Shown here: piece by piece, positions 36,241 to 44,737 of the stretch | How positions within the stretch are numbered: position 1 is the first letter of the stretch | Layout: each line of letters opens with the position of its first letter | Origin: an uncultured Oscillospiraceae bacterium | GTDB taxonomy: Bacteria; Bacillota; Clostridia; Oscillospirales; Oscillospiraceae | Assembly (NCBI GenBank): GCA_934622035.1 | Contig: CAKTVG010000006.1 | Span: 1 to 64,000, forward strand | Length of the DNA: 64,000 nt | Direction of reading: 5' to 3' | Program-made: the position numbers and the translations under genes | The notes under the pieces: model-generated | Database searches by the model: none | Told to the model about the DNA's origin: nothing | What the model saw: the letters and a program-made list of their open reading frames with translations, nothing else

Positions 36241-37266
36241 ATGGCAACCATGAAGCAAATCGCGCAGCTTGCCGGCGTTTCCCGAGGAACCGTCGACCGC
36301 GTTCTGAACAACCGCGGCGCGGTCAACGACGCCACTGCGCAGAAAATCCGCGAAATCGCCCAATCTCTGCAATATGTTCCCAGCCGCGCCGCCAAATCCC
36401 TCGCCGCGCTTCGCCTGAACATCCGCCTCGGCTATATTCTCTTCCCCGGCGAGACGAACCCCTTCTTCGGTCAGGTCGAGCAGGGGCTGCGCAAAAAGGC
36501 CGCGGAGCTGGCGGAATACGGCGTCACGGTCGATATCGCGCACCACGATTTTTCCAACCAGACCCTACAGGACGAGCTGCTGGACAAAATGGCCAACGAC
36601 GGCGTAAACGGCATTGTCCTGTGCGGCTTCAACACGGAGAAGACCGCCGAAAAAATCAACGAGCTGGCCCGCGCCGGGATTCCCCTGGTCACGGCCAACT
36701 CCGATATTCCTGACTCTGACCGTCTGGCCTACGTCGGCAGCAACCATTTGCAGTCCGGCCGCGCGGCGGCCAATCTGGTCGATCTCATCAGCGGCGGAAA
36801 CGCCCGTGTCGGCATGCTCTTCGGCTCGCACAACATGCTCTGCCACGAGGAGCGCATCACCGGCTTCCAGGATTACATCGCGGAAAAGGCCCCGGAAATT
36901 CACGTCATCTCCTCCGCCGAGAACAACGACGACGATTTTGAGAGCTTTTCCGTCGTGAAAAACATGCTCACCGAGCACCCGGATATCAACGTGCTCTATC
37001 TCGCCTCCGCGGGCGTATACGGCGCATGCCGCGCGGTGGAATCCTTCCCGCCGCAGCTTCGTCCGAAGATTATCAGCTATGACTGCGTTCCCTCCACGGA
37101 GCTGATGCTGCGCAAGGGCATCATCTGCGCCACAATCTGCCAGCAACCGGATTACCAGGGCTCCAAGCCGCTGGATATTCTGTTCAACAAGCTTGCCATG
37201 AACGCCGATCCCAGCCGGAAGCTCTACTTCACCTCGCCCGACATCCGCATTCTTGAAAATCTGTAA
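36241..37266 (+). CDS. LacI-family transcriptional regulator
   Basis: ATG 36241 lies 11 nt after GAGG and is preferred to a GTG at 36229 that overlaps it; 341 aa. The N-terminus ATMKQIAQLAGVSRGTVDRVLNNRGAVND is the LacI helix-turn-helix, followed by the hinge (VPSRAAKSLAALRLN) and a type I periplasmic-binding-protein sensor (IRLGYILFPGETNPFFGQVEQGLRKKA, GVNGIVLCGFNTEKTAEKINELARAGIPLVTANSD). It is divergent from the xylose operon, with two palindromes between, so it is the probable local regulator. The sensor resembles pentose- or xylose-type binding domains but the inducer cannot be named. Confidence 0.93.
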   Translation: MATMKQIAQLAGVSRGTVDRVLNNRGAVNDATAQKIREIAQSLQYVPSRAAKSLAALRLNIRLGYILFPGETNPFFGQVEQGLRKKAAELAEYGVTVDIAHHDFSNQTLQDELLDKMANDGVNGIVLCGFNTEKTAEKINELARAGIPLVTANSDIPDSDRLAYVGSNHLQSGRAAANLVDLISGGNARVGMLFGSHNMLCHEERITGFQDYIAEKAPEIHVISSAENNDDDFESFSVVKNMLTEHPDINVLYLASAGVYGACRAVESFPPQLRPKIISYDCVPSTELMLRKGIICATICQQPDYQGSKPLDILFNKLAMNADPSRKLYFTSPDIRILENL

Positions 37267-37271
37267 GCAGT

Positions 37272-37305
37272 AAGTGCGCCGCCTGCGTTTGCAGGCGGCG
37301 CACTT
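37272..37305. terminator. Intrinsic terminator between the LacI and second MATE genes
   Basis: A 15-bp perfect stem (37272-37286 with 37291-37305, loop GTTT) sits between convergent genes; the T-run is weak on both sides. Confidence 0.8.
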
Positions 37306-37312
37306 GTGATTT

Positions 37313-38656
37313 TCAAAGGATTTCCCGCTTTTTCAGCGCATGTCTTCCGGCAAGAATCACATAGCCGCAGGCAAGCGCCTCCGCGAACAGGAAGGCGTAC
37401 CAGGCGCTGTTGATTCCCTTCGTTTTGACCAAAAGCAGCATTGCAGGCAAAAGCAGGACGAGCTGCCGCAGCGCCGTCCCGGCCAGATGCACGAAGCCGT
37501 TGCCCAGTCCGGAAACAACGTAGCCCAGAACCATCGAAACAGAGGCAAAGCAAAATGTAACCGAGATGATCCGCAGTGCCGGAATGCCGATGGCAAGCAT
37601 TTCCGCACTCGGCCGGAAGGCACGCAGAATGAGCGCCGGGCAGATTTGAACCACCGCGGTAAACAGCAGTGAGATCACAATCGCCGTTGGGACGATCAGG
37701 CGCAGCAGCGCCCGGATTCTCTCCCTGTTCCCCGCGCCGAGATTGTAGCCGGTGATCGGAATTGCCGCCTGCCCCAGGCCGTGCATTGGCATGTGCAGAA
37801 AATTTTGCAGCTTGTAATACACGCCGAAGAAGGCGACCGCCGTGGCGGACACCGGCAGCAGAATCGCGTTGACCGCGGCGACCATGATGCTGTTCATGCT
37901 CTGGGTGAGAATGGTCGGCAGGCCGACGCGATAGATTTGCAGCACGAGCCTGCCTTGCAGGCGAAACCCTCTGAACCGGATCCGCACGGCACGATTCCAA
38001 CGCCGGTTGATCCAGACCGCCGTCACCGCATCAAGCCACTGTCCGATAACCGTCGCAATTGCCGCGCCCTTCACGCCCATCGCCGGAATCGGCCCCCAGC
38101 CGAAAATCAGCAGCGGATCCAGCAGCAGATTGGTCACCGCGCCGATGATCAGCGCGATCATGCTTCCAAGCGTATTGCCCGCCGCCTGCAAAAAACGCTG
38201 GTACATCGTGGCCAGGAAGTTGCCTGCGCAGAACACCGTGCAGATTCTCAAATACACCTCGCACATGCCCTGAATTTCCCGGCTTTTGCCCCGCGCAAGC
38301 CGGGCCGCAATCGCGCCGGAGCCAATCAGCCCCAGCAGGCAGAAGGCCGCCGCGCTCACCGCGGCCAGAAACAGGCCTGTAACGGCAGCCTCGTTGATTT
38401 TCTCTCCCGCGCCGATGCTCCGCGACAGCAGCGCATTCACGCCGACGGCCGTGCCGACCGAGACGGCGATCATCAGCAGCTGCACCGGAAAGGCCAATGA
38501 GGTCGCCGTGAGGGCGTCCTCGCTGATGCGGGAAACGAAAACGCTGTCGACAATGTTGTACAGCGACTGCACCAGCAGCGAAATCATGAGCGGCAGCGCC
38601 ATGCCCGCCAGCAGGCGCGGCATCGGCATTGTTCCAAGCTTGTTTTCTCTGTTCAT
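37313..38656 (-). CDS. MATE-family multidrug efflux transporter (second copy)
   Basis: The 447-aa protein starts at ATG 38654-38656 after AGGAGG. It has twelve membrane spans, opening LLAGMALPLMISLLVQSLYNIVDSVFVSRISEDALTATSLAFP, with the family's PIPAMGVKGAAIATVIGQWLDA at mid-protein. It is only distantly similar to the MATE protein at 10949-12298 and so not a recent duplicate. Like that gene it has its own promoter, a leader ORF and an intrinsic terminator between promoter and start codon (38653-38762), suggesting induction by read-through. The substrate is unknown. Confidence 0.9.
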   Translation of the reverse strand: MNRENKLGTMPMPRLLAGMALPLMISLLVQSLYNIVDSVFVSRISEDALTATSLAFPVQLLMIAVSVGTAVGVNALLSRSIGAGEKINEAAVTGLFLAAVSAAAFCLLGLIGSGAIAARLARGKSREIQGMCEVYLRICTVFCAGNFLATMYQRFLQAAGNTLGSMIALIIGAVTNLLLDPLLIFGWGPIPAMGVKGAAIATVIGQWLDAVTAVWINRRWNRAVRIRFRGFRLQGRLVLQIYRVGLPTILTQSMNSIMVAAVNAILLPVSATAVAFFGVYYKLQNFLHMPMHGLGQAAIPITGYNLGAGNRERIRALLRLIVPTAIVISLLFTAVVQICPALILRAFRPSAEMLAIGIPALRIISVTFCFASVSMVLGYVVSGLGNGFVHLAGTALRQLVLLLPAMLLLVKTKGINSAWYAFLFAEALACGYVILAGRHALKKREIL

Positions 38657-38709
38657 ACTACCTCCTGAAAATAAAAAAACGTGCAGGCCAAATGGCTTGC
38701 ACGTTTCAT
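38653..38709 (-). CDS. Putative 18-residue leader peptide of the second MATE attenuator
   Basis: On the minus strand ATG (38709-38707) opens MKRASHLACTFFYFQEVV-stop, passing through both arms of the leader terminator; its stop overlaps the MATE ATG (ATGA). Translation would prevent the hairpin forming and couple into the MATE gene. There is no good ribosome binding site before it, so confidence is modest. Confidence 0.45.
   Translation of the reverse strand: MKRASHLACTFFYFQEVV
38677..38706 (-). promoter_or_regulatory. Leader terminator (attenuator) of the second MATE gene
   Basis: Read on the minus strand, a 13-bp stem with one mismatch (38706-38694 with 38689-38677, loop ATTT) runs straight into a T-rich tract (38679-38670), 20 bp before the MATE start codon and after its promoter. 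Confidence 0.75.
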
Positions 38710-38732
38710 TCTGAACGGTCGCGTCCGTCGCC

Positions 38733-38762
38733 AGTTTATCACACCATTTCCTGATTTGTCAA
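38733..38762 (-). promoter_or_regulatory. SigmaA promoter of the second MATE gene
   Basis: On the minus strand TTGACA (38762-38757), 18 bp, TAAACT (38738-38733). A TTCGAATTTCGAA repeat (38771-38783) sits just upstream and between this promoter and the divergent sulfatase promoter. Confidence 0.7.
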
Positions 38763-38851
38763 TTACTTTTTTCGAATTTCGAAAAATTTTTTCTCTTGTA
38801 CATGTGCACGTATAGAAAGCACCCGCGCTTTCCAAATTTTTCATTTCCCTC

Positions 38852-38881
38852 TTGACTTTGCCGAATTCGCGGCGATATAAT
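38852..38881 (+). promoter_or_regulatory. SigmaA promoter of the second sulfatase gene
   Basis: TTGACT (38852-38857), 18 bp, TATAAT (38876-38881), 40 bp before the ATG. Confidence 0.85.
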
Positions 38882-38921
38882 CGAAATAAACGCAAAAGCC
38901 CCAAGCGAAAGGAGCAACGCA

Positions 38922-40517
38922 ATGAAAAAACCGCATATTATCATCTTCAACCCGGACGAAATGCGCGCAGATGCCATGGCGCATCTCGGCAATCTCGCCG
39001 CCGTCACGCCGCATCTGGACCGGTTTGCCGCGCAGGACGCCGTGTCCTTCTCCAATGCCTTTTGCCAGAATCCCGTCTGCGTTCCTTCGAGGTGCAGCTT
39101 TTTCACCGGCCTGTATCCGCATGTCAACGGTCACCGGACCATGTCCTATCTGCTGCACCCCGGCGAGGGCAATCTCTTCAGCGAGCTGCGCGAGAGCGGC
39201 TATTACGTCTGGATGAACGACCGCAACGACCTCTTTGCAGGCCAGATCGACGGCTGGGCCGAGTCGAACGCGGACGAAATTTATTACAGCGCCGCCGCGC
39301 CCGGTGCGCCCGGCCCGATGGATTCCGCCCTGCGCGGTCAGCCCGGCGGAAAGAACTACTATTCGCATTTTCACGGTGAGCTGGGCGTAGATGCCGAGGG
39401 CAAGAACCGCTCTACGGACGACTATGTCGTCGATGCCGCCATTGAACGCATTCTGCACCCGGCGGACGACCGGCCGATGTGCCTTTTCCTCGGTCTGATG
39501 TTCCCACACGTGCCCTACAGCGTCGAGCAGCCTTACTACTCTGCCGTCGACCGGAAAAAGCTGCCCGCCCGCATCCGCCCGGAGGACTGCCGCGGCAAGG
39601 CAAAAATTCTTGACAGCATCCGCAGCAAGCTGAACATGCAGGACTACACCGAGGCCGGGTGGGACGAGCTGCGCGCGGTCTATCTCGGCATGTGTGCAAA
39701 GGTAGACGCGCAGTTCGGACGCCTGGTGCAGGCGCTGAAGGATGCAGGCATCTATGATGACTGTGCAATTTTCTTTTTAAGCGACCACGGCGATTTCTGC
39801 GGCGACTACGGTCTGGTTGAGAAGGCGCAGAACTCCTTTGAAGATTGCCTGACGAAGGTTCCCTTCCTTGTCAAGCCGCCGAAGGGCGTCGGATGCACGC
39901 CGGGCGTATCAGACAGCTTGGTTGAGCTGGTCGACTTCTATGCAACGGCCATCGACTTTGCAGGCGCGGCGCCCTCCCACACGCACTTCGGCAGAAGCGT
40001 CCGTCCCCTGCTTGCGGAGCATACCGCACAGCTTCGTCCGTTCGTCTGCTGCGAGGGCGGCCGCACCGCGGATGAGGTGCACTGTGACGAATACCACTGC
40101 TACGGCCCGGACGGCGCGTCGCCACGCATGGAATACTGGCCGAAAATGATGGCACAGGCGGATCCCGACGCGCATGCCAAGGGCATTATGCTGCGCACAA
40201 AGGAATACAAATACATCAGCCGCGTTGCCGGGCAGGATGAACTGTACGACCTCCGGCAGGATCCTGGCGAGACGGACAACCGCATCGACGACCCGACGTA
40301 CACCGCGGTCCTGACGGAGCTGCGGCTGCAAATGCTCAAATGGCTGGAGTCGACCTCGGACATCGTGCCCTTCCGTTATGATGAGCGCTGGACGCAGAAA
40401 ATGACCTACTACCGCCTGAAGCACGCGCTGCCTCCGGAGAATCTCGAGGCAGGACTGGCGCTTCAGCAAAAGGGCGAAAACTTCCTGACCATACTGGTAA
40501 AGCTCGGCCGGAAATAA
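38922..40517 (+). CDS. Cysteine-type sulfatase (alkaline phosphatase superfamily), second copy
   Basis: ATG 38922 follows AAAGGAG at 7 nt; 531 aa. KPHIIIFNPDEMRADAMAHLG is the first metal site, Cys53 lies in the canonical C-x-P-x-R signature CVPSRCSFFTGLYPHVNGHRT, and SDHGDFCGDYGLVEK is the second metal site. The closing part (DELYDLRQDPGETDNRIDDP) matches the other sulfatase at 26597-28015, with which it is clearly paralogous but divergent. There is no signal peptide. It is monocistronic with its own strong promoter and terminator, close to the xyloside operon, so may serve the same or a related sulfated substrate. Requires an anSME partner not seen here. Confidence 0.87.
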   Translation: MKKPHIIIFNPDEMRADAMAHLGNLAAVTPHLDRFAAQDAVSFSNAFCQNPVCVPSRCSFFTGLYPHVNGHRTMSYLLHPGEGNLFSELRESGYYVWMNDRNDLFAGQIDGWAESNADEIYYSAAAPGAPGPMDSALRGQPGGKNYYSHFHGELGVDAEGKNRSTDDYVVDAAIERILHPADDRPMCLFLGLMFPHVPYSVEQPYYSAVDRKKLPARIRPEDCRGKAKILDSIRSKLNMQDYTEAGWDELRAVYLGMCAKVDAQFGRLVQALKDAGIYDDCAIFFLSDHGDFCGDYGLVEKAQNSFEDCLTKVPFLVKPPKGVGCTPGVSDSLVELVDFYATAIDFAGAAPSHTHFGRSVRPLLAEHTAQLRPFVCCEGGRTADEVHCDEYHCYGPDGASPRMEYWPKMMAQADPDAHAKGIMLRTKEYKYISRVAGQDELYDLRQDPGETDNRIDDPTYTAVLTELRLQMLKWLESTSDIVPFRYDERWTQKMTYYRLKHALPPENLEAGLALQQKGENFLTILVKLGRK

Positions 40518-40524
40518 TTATAAT

Positions 40525-40559
40525 AAAGCGCGTTCCCGGCTTGACCGGGAACGCGCTTT
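40525..40559. terminator. Bidirectional terminator between sulfatase and guaD
   Basis: A 15-bp perfect stem (40525-40539 with 40545-40559, 5-nt loop) is flanked by A/T runs, between convergent genes. Confidence 0.88.
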
Positions 40560-40581
40560 AAAATTATGATTTCATTGTCTT

Positions 40582-41853
40582 TTAAAAGAGCTGTCTTCCT
40601 GCGACGAATTTTGCATACACCTGCCGCTCGTCGGCCAGATAGATGCAGCGCTCCAGCCGGGCGCGGACGCTCAGCTCCTGCGGATGATCCAAGAGCGCAT
40701 CATCCACCACAACGGCATCCAGCTCATAGCCCTTGGCAAAGCTGCCGACCTTGCCGAAGAACGCACCGCCGCCCGCCGTCGCAATGTAAAATGCTTGATC
40801 AACACTCAGCGGTGCAACCGCCTGATCCAGCAGCCGCCAGCGCAGCTTGGAATCGCGGATGGCCTCGGCCATCACGCGGAACATATTTTCCGTCTCGCCG
40901 CCCGCAACGTCAGAAGCCAAGCCGACATGCAGCCCGCGGGCCAGATACTTCGACACCGGCGCCACGCCGGAAGACAGATTGGCATTGGACATCGGAGAAT
41001 GCGCAACAAATACGCCGTTTTCCCGCATTCGCTCTATTTCCTCGTCCGAGGAATGGACGCAGTGCGCCATGATGCAGCGTTGTCCGCGGCCAAAGAGGCC
41101 GAAGCGGTCGTAGGCGTCGCCGTAGAACGCGGCGTCCGGGCAAAGCTCCTTCACCCAGGCGATCTCCCCGAAGTTTTCCGAAAGATGGGACTGCACCGGC
41201 ACGTCATATTTCTCCGCCAGCTGCCCCAGACCGCGCAGCAGCGCATCCGAGCAGGAGGGAATGAAGCGGGGCGTCAGAATGGGCCTCGTATGCGCAAAGG
41301 CATCCTTCGTCTCGCAGAGCCACTGCTCCGTCGCCGCAAGGGACGCCGCCGCATCCGCCTCGCGCAGATAATCCGGGCTGTTGCGATCCATGTTTACCTT
41401 GCCAACATAGCTGACAAGACCGGCGGCCTCCAGCTTTTGCATCAGAAGCTCGGTCGCAGGCAGATGCAGCGTCGCAAACACCGCCGCACGCGTGGTCACG
41501 CTGCGGCGCAGGTGCGCAGCAAACTGCGTATATGCCCGCTCGGCATACGCCGGATCGGCGTACTTTGCCTCCTCGGGGAAGGTGTAGGCATTCAGCCAGT
41601 CCAGCAGCTCCATGTCCATGCCCAGCCCGCGGAAGGCGAACTGCGGCGCATGCACATGCAGATCGGTAACGCCTGGCAAAATCAGCCGGTCGCCATAGTC
41701 CAGAAGCGGCAGCGCGGCATAGCGCTCCGGCAGCGCTTCAAATACCCCCGCCGAAACGCCGTCCGCGCAGACGAGGTACCCGCCGGGAACGATCCGAATC
41801 TGATCCGGATTCTCACTGTAGCAGAGATTTCCTTTTAAAACAAAGTCTTTCAC
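40582..41853 (-). CDS. guaD: Guanine deaminase
   Basis: The start is GTG 41851-41853, 7 nt after GGAGG; 423 aa. Amidohydrolase metal motif DLHVHAPQ is followed by the guanine-deaminase hallmark FAFRGLGMDMELLDWLNAYTFPEEAKY, then LTPRFIPSCSD, VQSHLSENFGEIAWV, IMAHCVHSSDEE and SDVAGG. It converts guanine to xanthine and ammonia, feeding purine catabolism. It is not beside xanthine dehydrogenase or uric-acid genes here and stands alone. N-terminal and C-terminal composite beta-sandwich parts are complete. Confidence 0.93.
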   Translation of the reverse strand: MKDFVLKGNLCYSENPDQIRIVPGGYLVCADGVSAGVFEALPERYAALPLLDYGDRLILPGVTDLHVHAPQFAFRGLGMDMELLDWLNAYTFPEEAKYADPAYAERAYTQFAAHLRRSVTTRAAVFATLHLPATELLMQKLEAAGLVSYVGKVNMDRNSPDYLREADAAASLAATEQWLCETKDAFAHTRPILTPRFIPSCSDALLRGLGQLAEKYDVPVQSHLSENFGEIAWVKELCPDAAFYGDAYDRFGLFGRGQRCIMAHCVHSSDEEIERMRENGVFVAHSPMSNANLSSGVAPVSKYLARGLHVGLASDVAGGETENMFRVMAEAIRDSKLRWRLLDQAVAPLSVDQAFYIATAGGGAFFGKVGSFAKGYELDAVVVDDALLDHPQELSVRARLERCIYLADERQVYAKFVAGRQLF

Positions 41854-41907
41854 GGCACAACCTCCAAAAGGTGGTACCTTTAATTTTATATCAAATCGTT
41901 CAAATTG

Positions 41908-43266
41908 TCAATTCGTATTTTTCTTTTCCAACATTTTTTGTGCGTATTGACAAAGCTCAGCTTTTGTATTCGTCAAATTGCCCGAAATCACCTGCTGTAA
42001 AAGTGTCTCAAGCACATCGCCCAGCGCCCTGCCCTGCGGCATGCCAAGCGCCAGCAGGTCGCGTCCGGAGACGGCAAGCTGCTTCAGAGAGAAGCAGGCG
42101 TCCGCCGCAAGCTGTGCCTCGAGCATGCTCTCCGCCTCCTGCGTCTCGGCCTCCACAAGCGTTCTTTCCTGCGTCCCCGTACCGAGACGGTCGGCACGGT
42201 TCAGGCGCAGCAGCCGCCGTGCCTGTTCCGGCCCGGCCAGCGCCAGCAGGCGGCGCGCCGTGCGCTCCGTCGCCGGATAGCTTGGCCGCATGTGCCAGGC
42301 AACCAGCTCGCCCACCTCGCGGACCGTCGCCGCATCATAATGCAGCCGCCGCAGAATCTGCGCCGCCCGCGCCGCGCCGGCGGCCGCATGACCGGGGAAG
42401 TGTCCGATCAGATTTTTATCAAAGCAGAACACGTCCGGCTTTGCAACATCGTGCAGCAGAGCTGCCAGGCGCAGCGTCTCCTCCGGCTCCACGGCGTCCA
42501 CAACGCGCAGCGTGTGCTGCCAGACGTCCAGGGTGTGGTGCGGATTATACTGCCGGAAGCCAATGCAGGGCTTCAATTCGGGAAGCGCCACGCAGAGCAC
42601 ATCGGAAAACTCATCAAGAATGCGCGCAGCATTTCTTCCCTTCAACATGCCGGAAAGCTCCTTGCGCAGACGCTCCGAGGAAACCTGCGTCAGCCTGCCG
42701 CAGAGCGCATGAATCGCCGCTGCCGTCTCCGGCGCAACGGCAAAGCCGAACCGCGCGGCAAAGCGCAGCGCGCGCAGTATCCGCAGCGCATCCTCGGAAA
42801 ACCGCTGCTCCGGCTCTCCGACGCAGCGAATGACCCCCGCCGCCAGATCCTCCCGGCCGCCGAAGAGGTCGATCACCTCGCCATCCTCCCCTGCCGCCAT
42901 GGCGTTGACGGTGAAATCCCGGCGCATCAGATCCCCCCGCAGCTCCGGCAGGAACATCACCGCATCAGGGTGACGGCTGTCGGAATAGCCCGCCTCGGCG
43001 CGGAAGGTCGTGATCTCATAGCCCTGGCCGCCGCGCAGCACCGTGACGGTGCCGTAGCGCTCGCCGGTGAGTACCACCCGGCCGGCAGCAAAGCAGGCCG
43101 CAGTTTCCTGCGGCTTGGCGTTTGTGCAGATATCCCAGTCCTGCGGCGCTTCGCCGCGCAGGCTGTCGCGGACGCAGCCGCCCACGGCATAGGCAGCAAA
43201 GCCCGCCTCGCGCAGCTGCCGCAAAAGTGCGGCAACCTCCGTCGGAAGTGTAATTTTCTCCGTCAT
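41908..43266 (-). CDS. cca: CCA tRNA nucleotidyltransferase
   Basis: The 452-aa class II enzyme has AYAVGGCVRDSLRG (26-38), catalytic DWD (Asp43, Asp45), the RRDFTVNAMA motif and ERFSEDALR-type EQRFSEDALRILRALRFAARFGF, then an HD domain (HTLDVWQHTLRVV, LAALLHDVAKP). It adds or repairs the 3' CCA of tRNA. The HD domain is the bacterial extension also seen in Oscillospiraceae. It is the last gene of a five-gene overlapping run that includes truA, so tRNA maturation genes are grouped. Confidence 0.95.
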   Translation of the reverse strand: MTEKITLPTEVAALLRQLREAGFAAYAVGGCVRDSLRGEAPQDWDICTNAKPQETAACFAAGRVVLTGERYGTVTVLRGGQGYEITTFRAEAGYSDSRHPDAVMFLPELRGDLMRRDFTVNAMAAGEDGEVIDLFGGREDLAAGVIRCVGEPEQRFSEDALRILRALRFAARFGFAVAPETAAAIHALCGRLTQVSSERLRKELSGMLKGRNAARILDEFSDVLCVALPELKPCIGFRQYNPHHTLDVWQHTLRVVDAVEPEETLRLAALLHDVAKPDVFCFDKNLIGHFPGHAAAGAARAAQILRRLHYDAATVREVGELVAWHMRPSYPATERTARRLLALAGPEQARRLLRLNRADRLGTGTQERTLVEAETQEAESMLEAQLAADACFSLKQLAVSGRDLLALGMPQGRALGDVLETLLQQVISGNLTNTKAELCQYAQKMLEKKNTN

Positions 43267-43267
43267 T

Positions 43268-43519
43268 TCAGAGCTTTTCCCGGCAATACGGGCAAATTTT
43301 CAGATCCTTTTCGTTCAGCGGCAGCATTTTCCCGCAGTGCGGGCAGCGGTAAAATTTCACAGCGACAAACGTCCCTGCCACCAGCAGGAGCGTTGCAGCG
43401 CCTACCAGCCAGTATCTCGCGCTGCCGAGCTGCCCGCCCAGCACGATGGCCGCAAAGGCTATAGCGCCCGCGCCCCAGGCGCAGATCGTCCGAATCAGTT
43501 TCGCAGTTTCCGGTTTCAT
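43268..43519 (-). CDS. Small zinc-ribbon membrane protein
   Basis: ATG at 43517-43519 follows GGAGGAA; 83 aa. Two membrane helices (CAWGAGAIAFAAIVLGGQLG and WLVGAATLLLVAGTFVAV) precede a C-terminal zinc ribbon with CPHCGK...CPYC. Such short proteins are common in clostridia; function unknown. It overlaps the upstream arsC-like gene by 4 bp and ends 1 bp before cca. Confidence 0.8.
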   Translation of the reverse strand: MKPETAKLIRTICAWGAGAIAFAAIVLGGQLGSARYWLVGAATLLLVAGTFVAVKFYRCPHCGKMLPLNEKDLKICPYCREKL

Positions 43520-43863
43520 GCTTCCTCCCATTGCTTCCAGACCTCCGGGCAATAGCCCACGGTCGCTTTTTTCCCGTTGCGGACGACGGGCGTTTTCATC
43601 AGCTCCGGCCGCTCGAAGAGCTTATCCTCCTTCGCGCGGTCGTCGGCAAGATAGCGCAGCAGCGCGATGTCCGGGTCCTTGGAATCCCAGTCGATCAGCT
43701 TCTCCACGCCGCCGACAGCGCGCAGAACGTTCTCGAACTCGCCGTTCGACATGCCATAGCGCTTTAAGTCGATGTTCTGCACCTTGATGCGGCGCTCCTT
43801 AAAATATCGCTCCGCCTTTTTCGTGTCGAAGCACTTGGATTTTCCGAAAATTTGAATGTTCAT
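43516..43863 (-). CDS. ArsC/Spx-family thioredoxin-fold protein
   Basis: ATG at 43861-43863 after GGAGG and overlapping truA by 4 bp; 115 aa. It begins NIQIFGKSKCFDTKKAERYFKERRI, with a single Cys10 (FGKSKC) rather than the CxxC of Spx, and has the ArsC cis-Pro region LMKTPVVRNGKKATVGY. It may be an arsenate-reductase-like or regulatory protein; without a neighbouring ars gene the role is unclear. Placement in a tRNA-gene operon is probably incidental. Confidence 0.85.
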   Translation of the reverse strand: MNIQIFGKSKCFDTKKAERYFKERRIKVQNIDLKRYGMSNGEFENVLRAVGGVEKLIDWDSKDPDIALLRYLADDRAKEDKLFERPELMKTPVVRNGKKATVGYCPEVWKQWEEA

Positions 43864-44603
43864 TCGTAGCGTACCTCCATCAGGCAGAGTCCCTTTGCGG
43901 GCGCAGTCTCTCCGGCGTCCGCGCGGCATTTCCCCGCCAGCAGCGCCGGGAGCTCCTCCGGGCAGCGTTTGCCCGTGCCGACCTCCAGCAGCGTTCCGAC
44001 GAGGATTCGCACCATGTGATACAGAAAGCCGTCGGCCGTGAGCGTGAAGCGTATCTCCTCGCCCAGCCGCTCAATTTCGCAGCGGCGCAGCGTGCGGACG
44101 GAGGATTTTTTCAGCTGCTTATTCGCGCAGAAGGCGCGGAAATCGTGCGTCCCGAGCAGCATTGCCGCCGCGCGGCGCATCTCGTCCAGCTTCAGCGTCT
44201 GCGGGAAGGGCACGCGCCAGCGGCGCTCAAACACATCCGGCGTCTCGCTGTTCCAGACGCGGTAGACATAGGTCTTTTCCACGGCGGACAGCCGCGCGTG
44301 AAAGCGCTCCGGCGCAAATTGCAGCGAAAGTGCGCCGATGTCCTCCGGCAGCCAGCGCCGCAGCTCACGCAGCAGCGCCTCCGGCTCGCGCTCCGGTGCA
44401 CGGAAAGAGACAATCTGCCCCAGCGCATGCACCCCGGCGTCCGTCCGCCCGCTGCCCTGCACCTCAACCGGCTGCGCAAACAGGCGCGACAGGACGTTCT
44501 CCAGCTTTCCCTGTACCGTCAGCTCCGCCTGCGGCAGGCGCTGCCATCCGCGGTAGCGCGTTCCGTCATAAGCAAGCTTCAGGCAATAGACTCGCTCTCG
44601 CAC
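43860..44603 (-). CDS. truA: tRNA pseudouridine(38-40) synthase
   Basis: The 247-aa protein opens CLKLAYDGTRYRGWQRLPQAELTVQG and has the catalytic motif GSGRTDAGVHALGQ with Asp55. C-terminal CEIERLGEEIRFTLTADGFLYHMVRILVGTLLEVGTG is the usual TruA block. It isomerises U38-40 in anticodon arms. It overlaps the small gene before it and the arsC-like gene after it, so is translationally coupled to both. Confidence 0.96.
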   Translation of the reverse strand: MRERVYCLKLAYDGTRYRGWQRLPQAELTVQGKLENVLSRLFAQPVEVQGSGRTDAGVHALGQIVSFRAPEREPEALLRELRRWLPEDIGALSLQFAPERFHARLSAVEKTYVYRVWNSETPDVFERRWRVPFPQTLKLDEMRRAAAMLLGTHDFRAFCANKQLKKSSVRTLRRCEIERLGEEIRFTLTADGFLYHMVRILVGTLLEVGTGKRCPEELPALLAGKCRADAGETAPAKGLCLMEVRYE

Positions 44604-44707
44604 TCTTCCATTTCCTCCAGCGCTTCGCGCTTCGTATCCGCCGAGCAGAGGAATCTGCCGTCAGCGGAGTAAACTTCATAATGGCCCCGAACGGAAAGAA
44701 TGTACAT
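44579..44707 (-). CDS. 42-residue conserved-looking small protein upstream of truA
   Basis: On the minus strand ATG (44707-44705) lies 9 nt after GGAG and encodes MYILSVRGHYEVYSADG, then RFLCSADTKREALEEMEE and CESESIA-stop. The stop is inside truA (25-bp overlap). The first half reads as a short beta-hairpin and the second as an acidic helix. It has a promoter of its own (44738-44772) and leads the truA operon. I do not recognise the family; a role in regulating or stabilising the operon is only a guess. Confidence 0.65.
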   Translation of the reverse strand: MYILSVRGHYEVYSADGRFLCSADTKREALEEMEECESESIA

Positions 44708-44737
44708 ACTTCACAGCTCCTTTGTGTTTCTGTACAC

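Noticed and set aside
38771..38783. LexA-type or other named operator in TTCGAATTTCGAA
   Set aside because: Repeat of a 6-bp palindrome in AT-rich promoter DNA; it does not match a recognised consensus.
43516..43863. Arsenic-resistance role for the ArsC-like protein
   Set aside because: No arsB, acr3 or arsR neighbour; it is embedded in a tRNA-processing operon, so only the fold family is reported.
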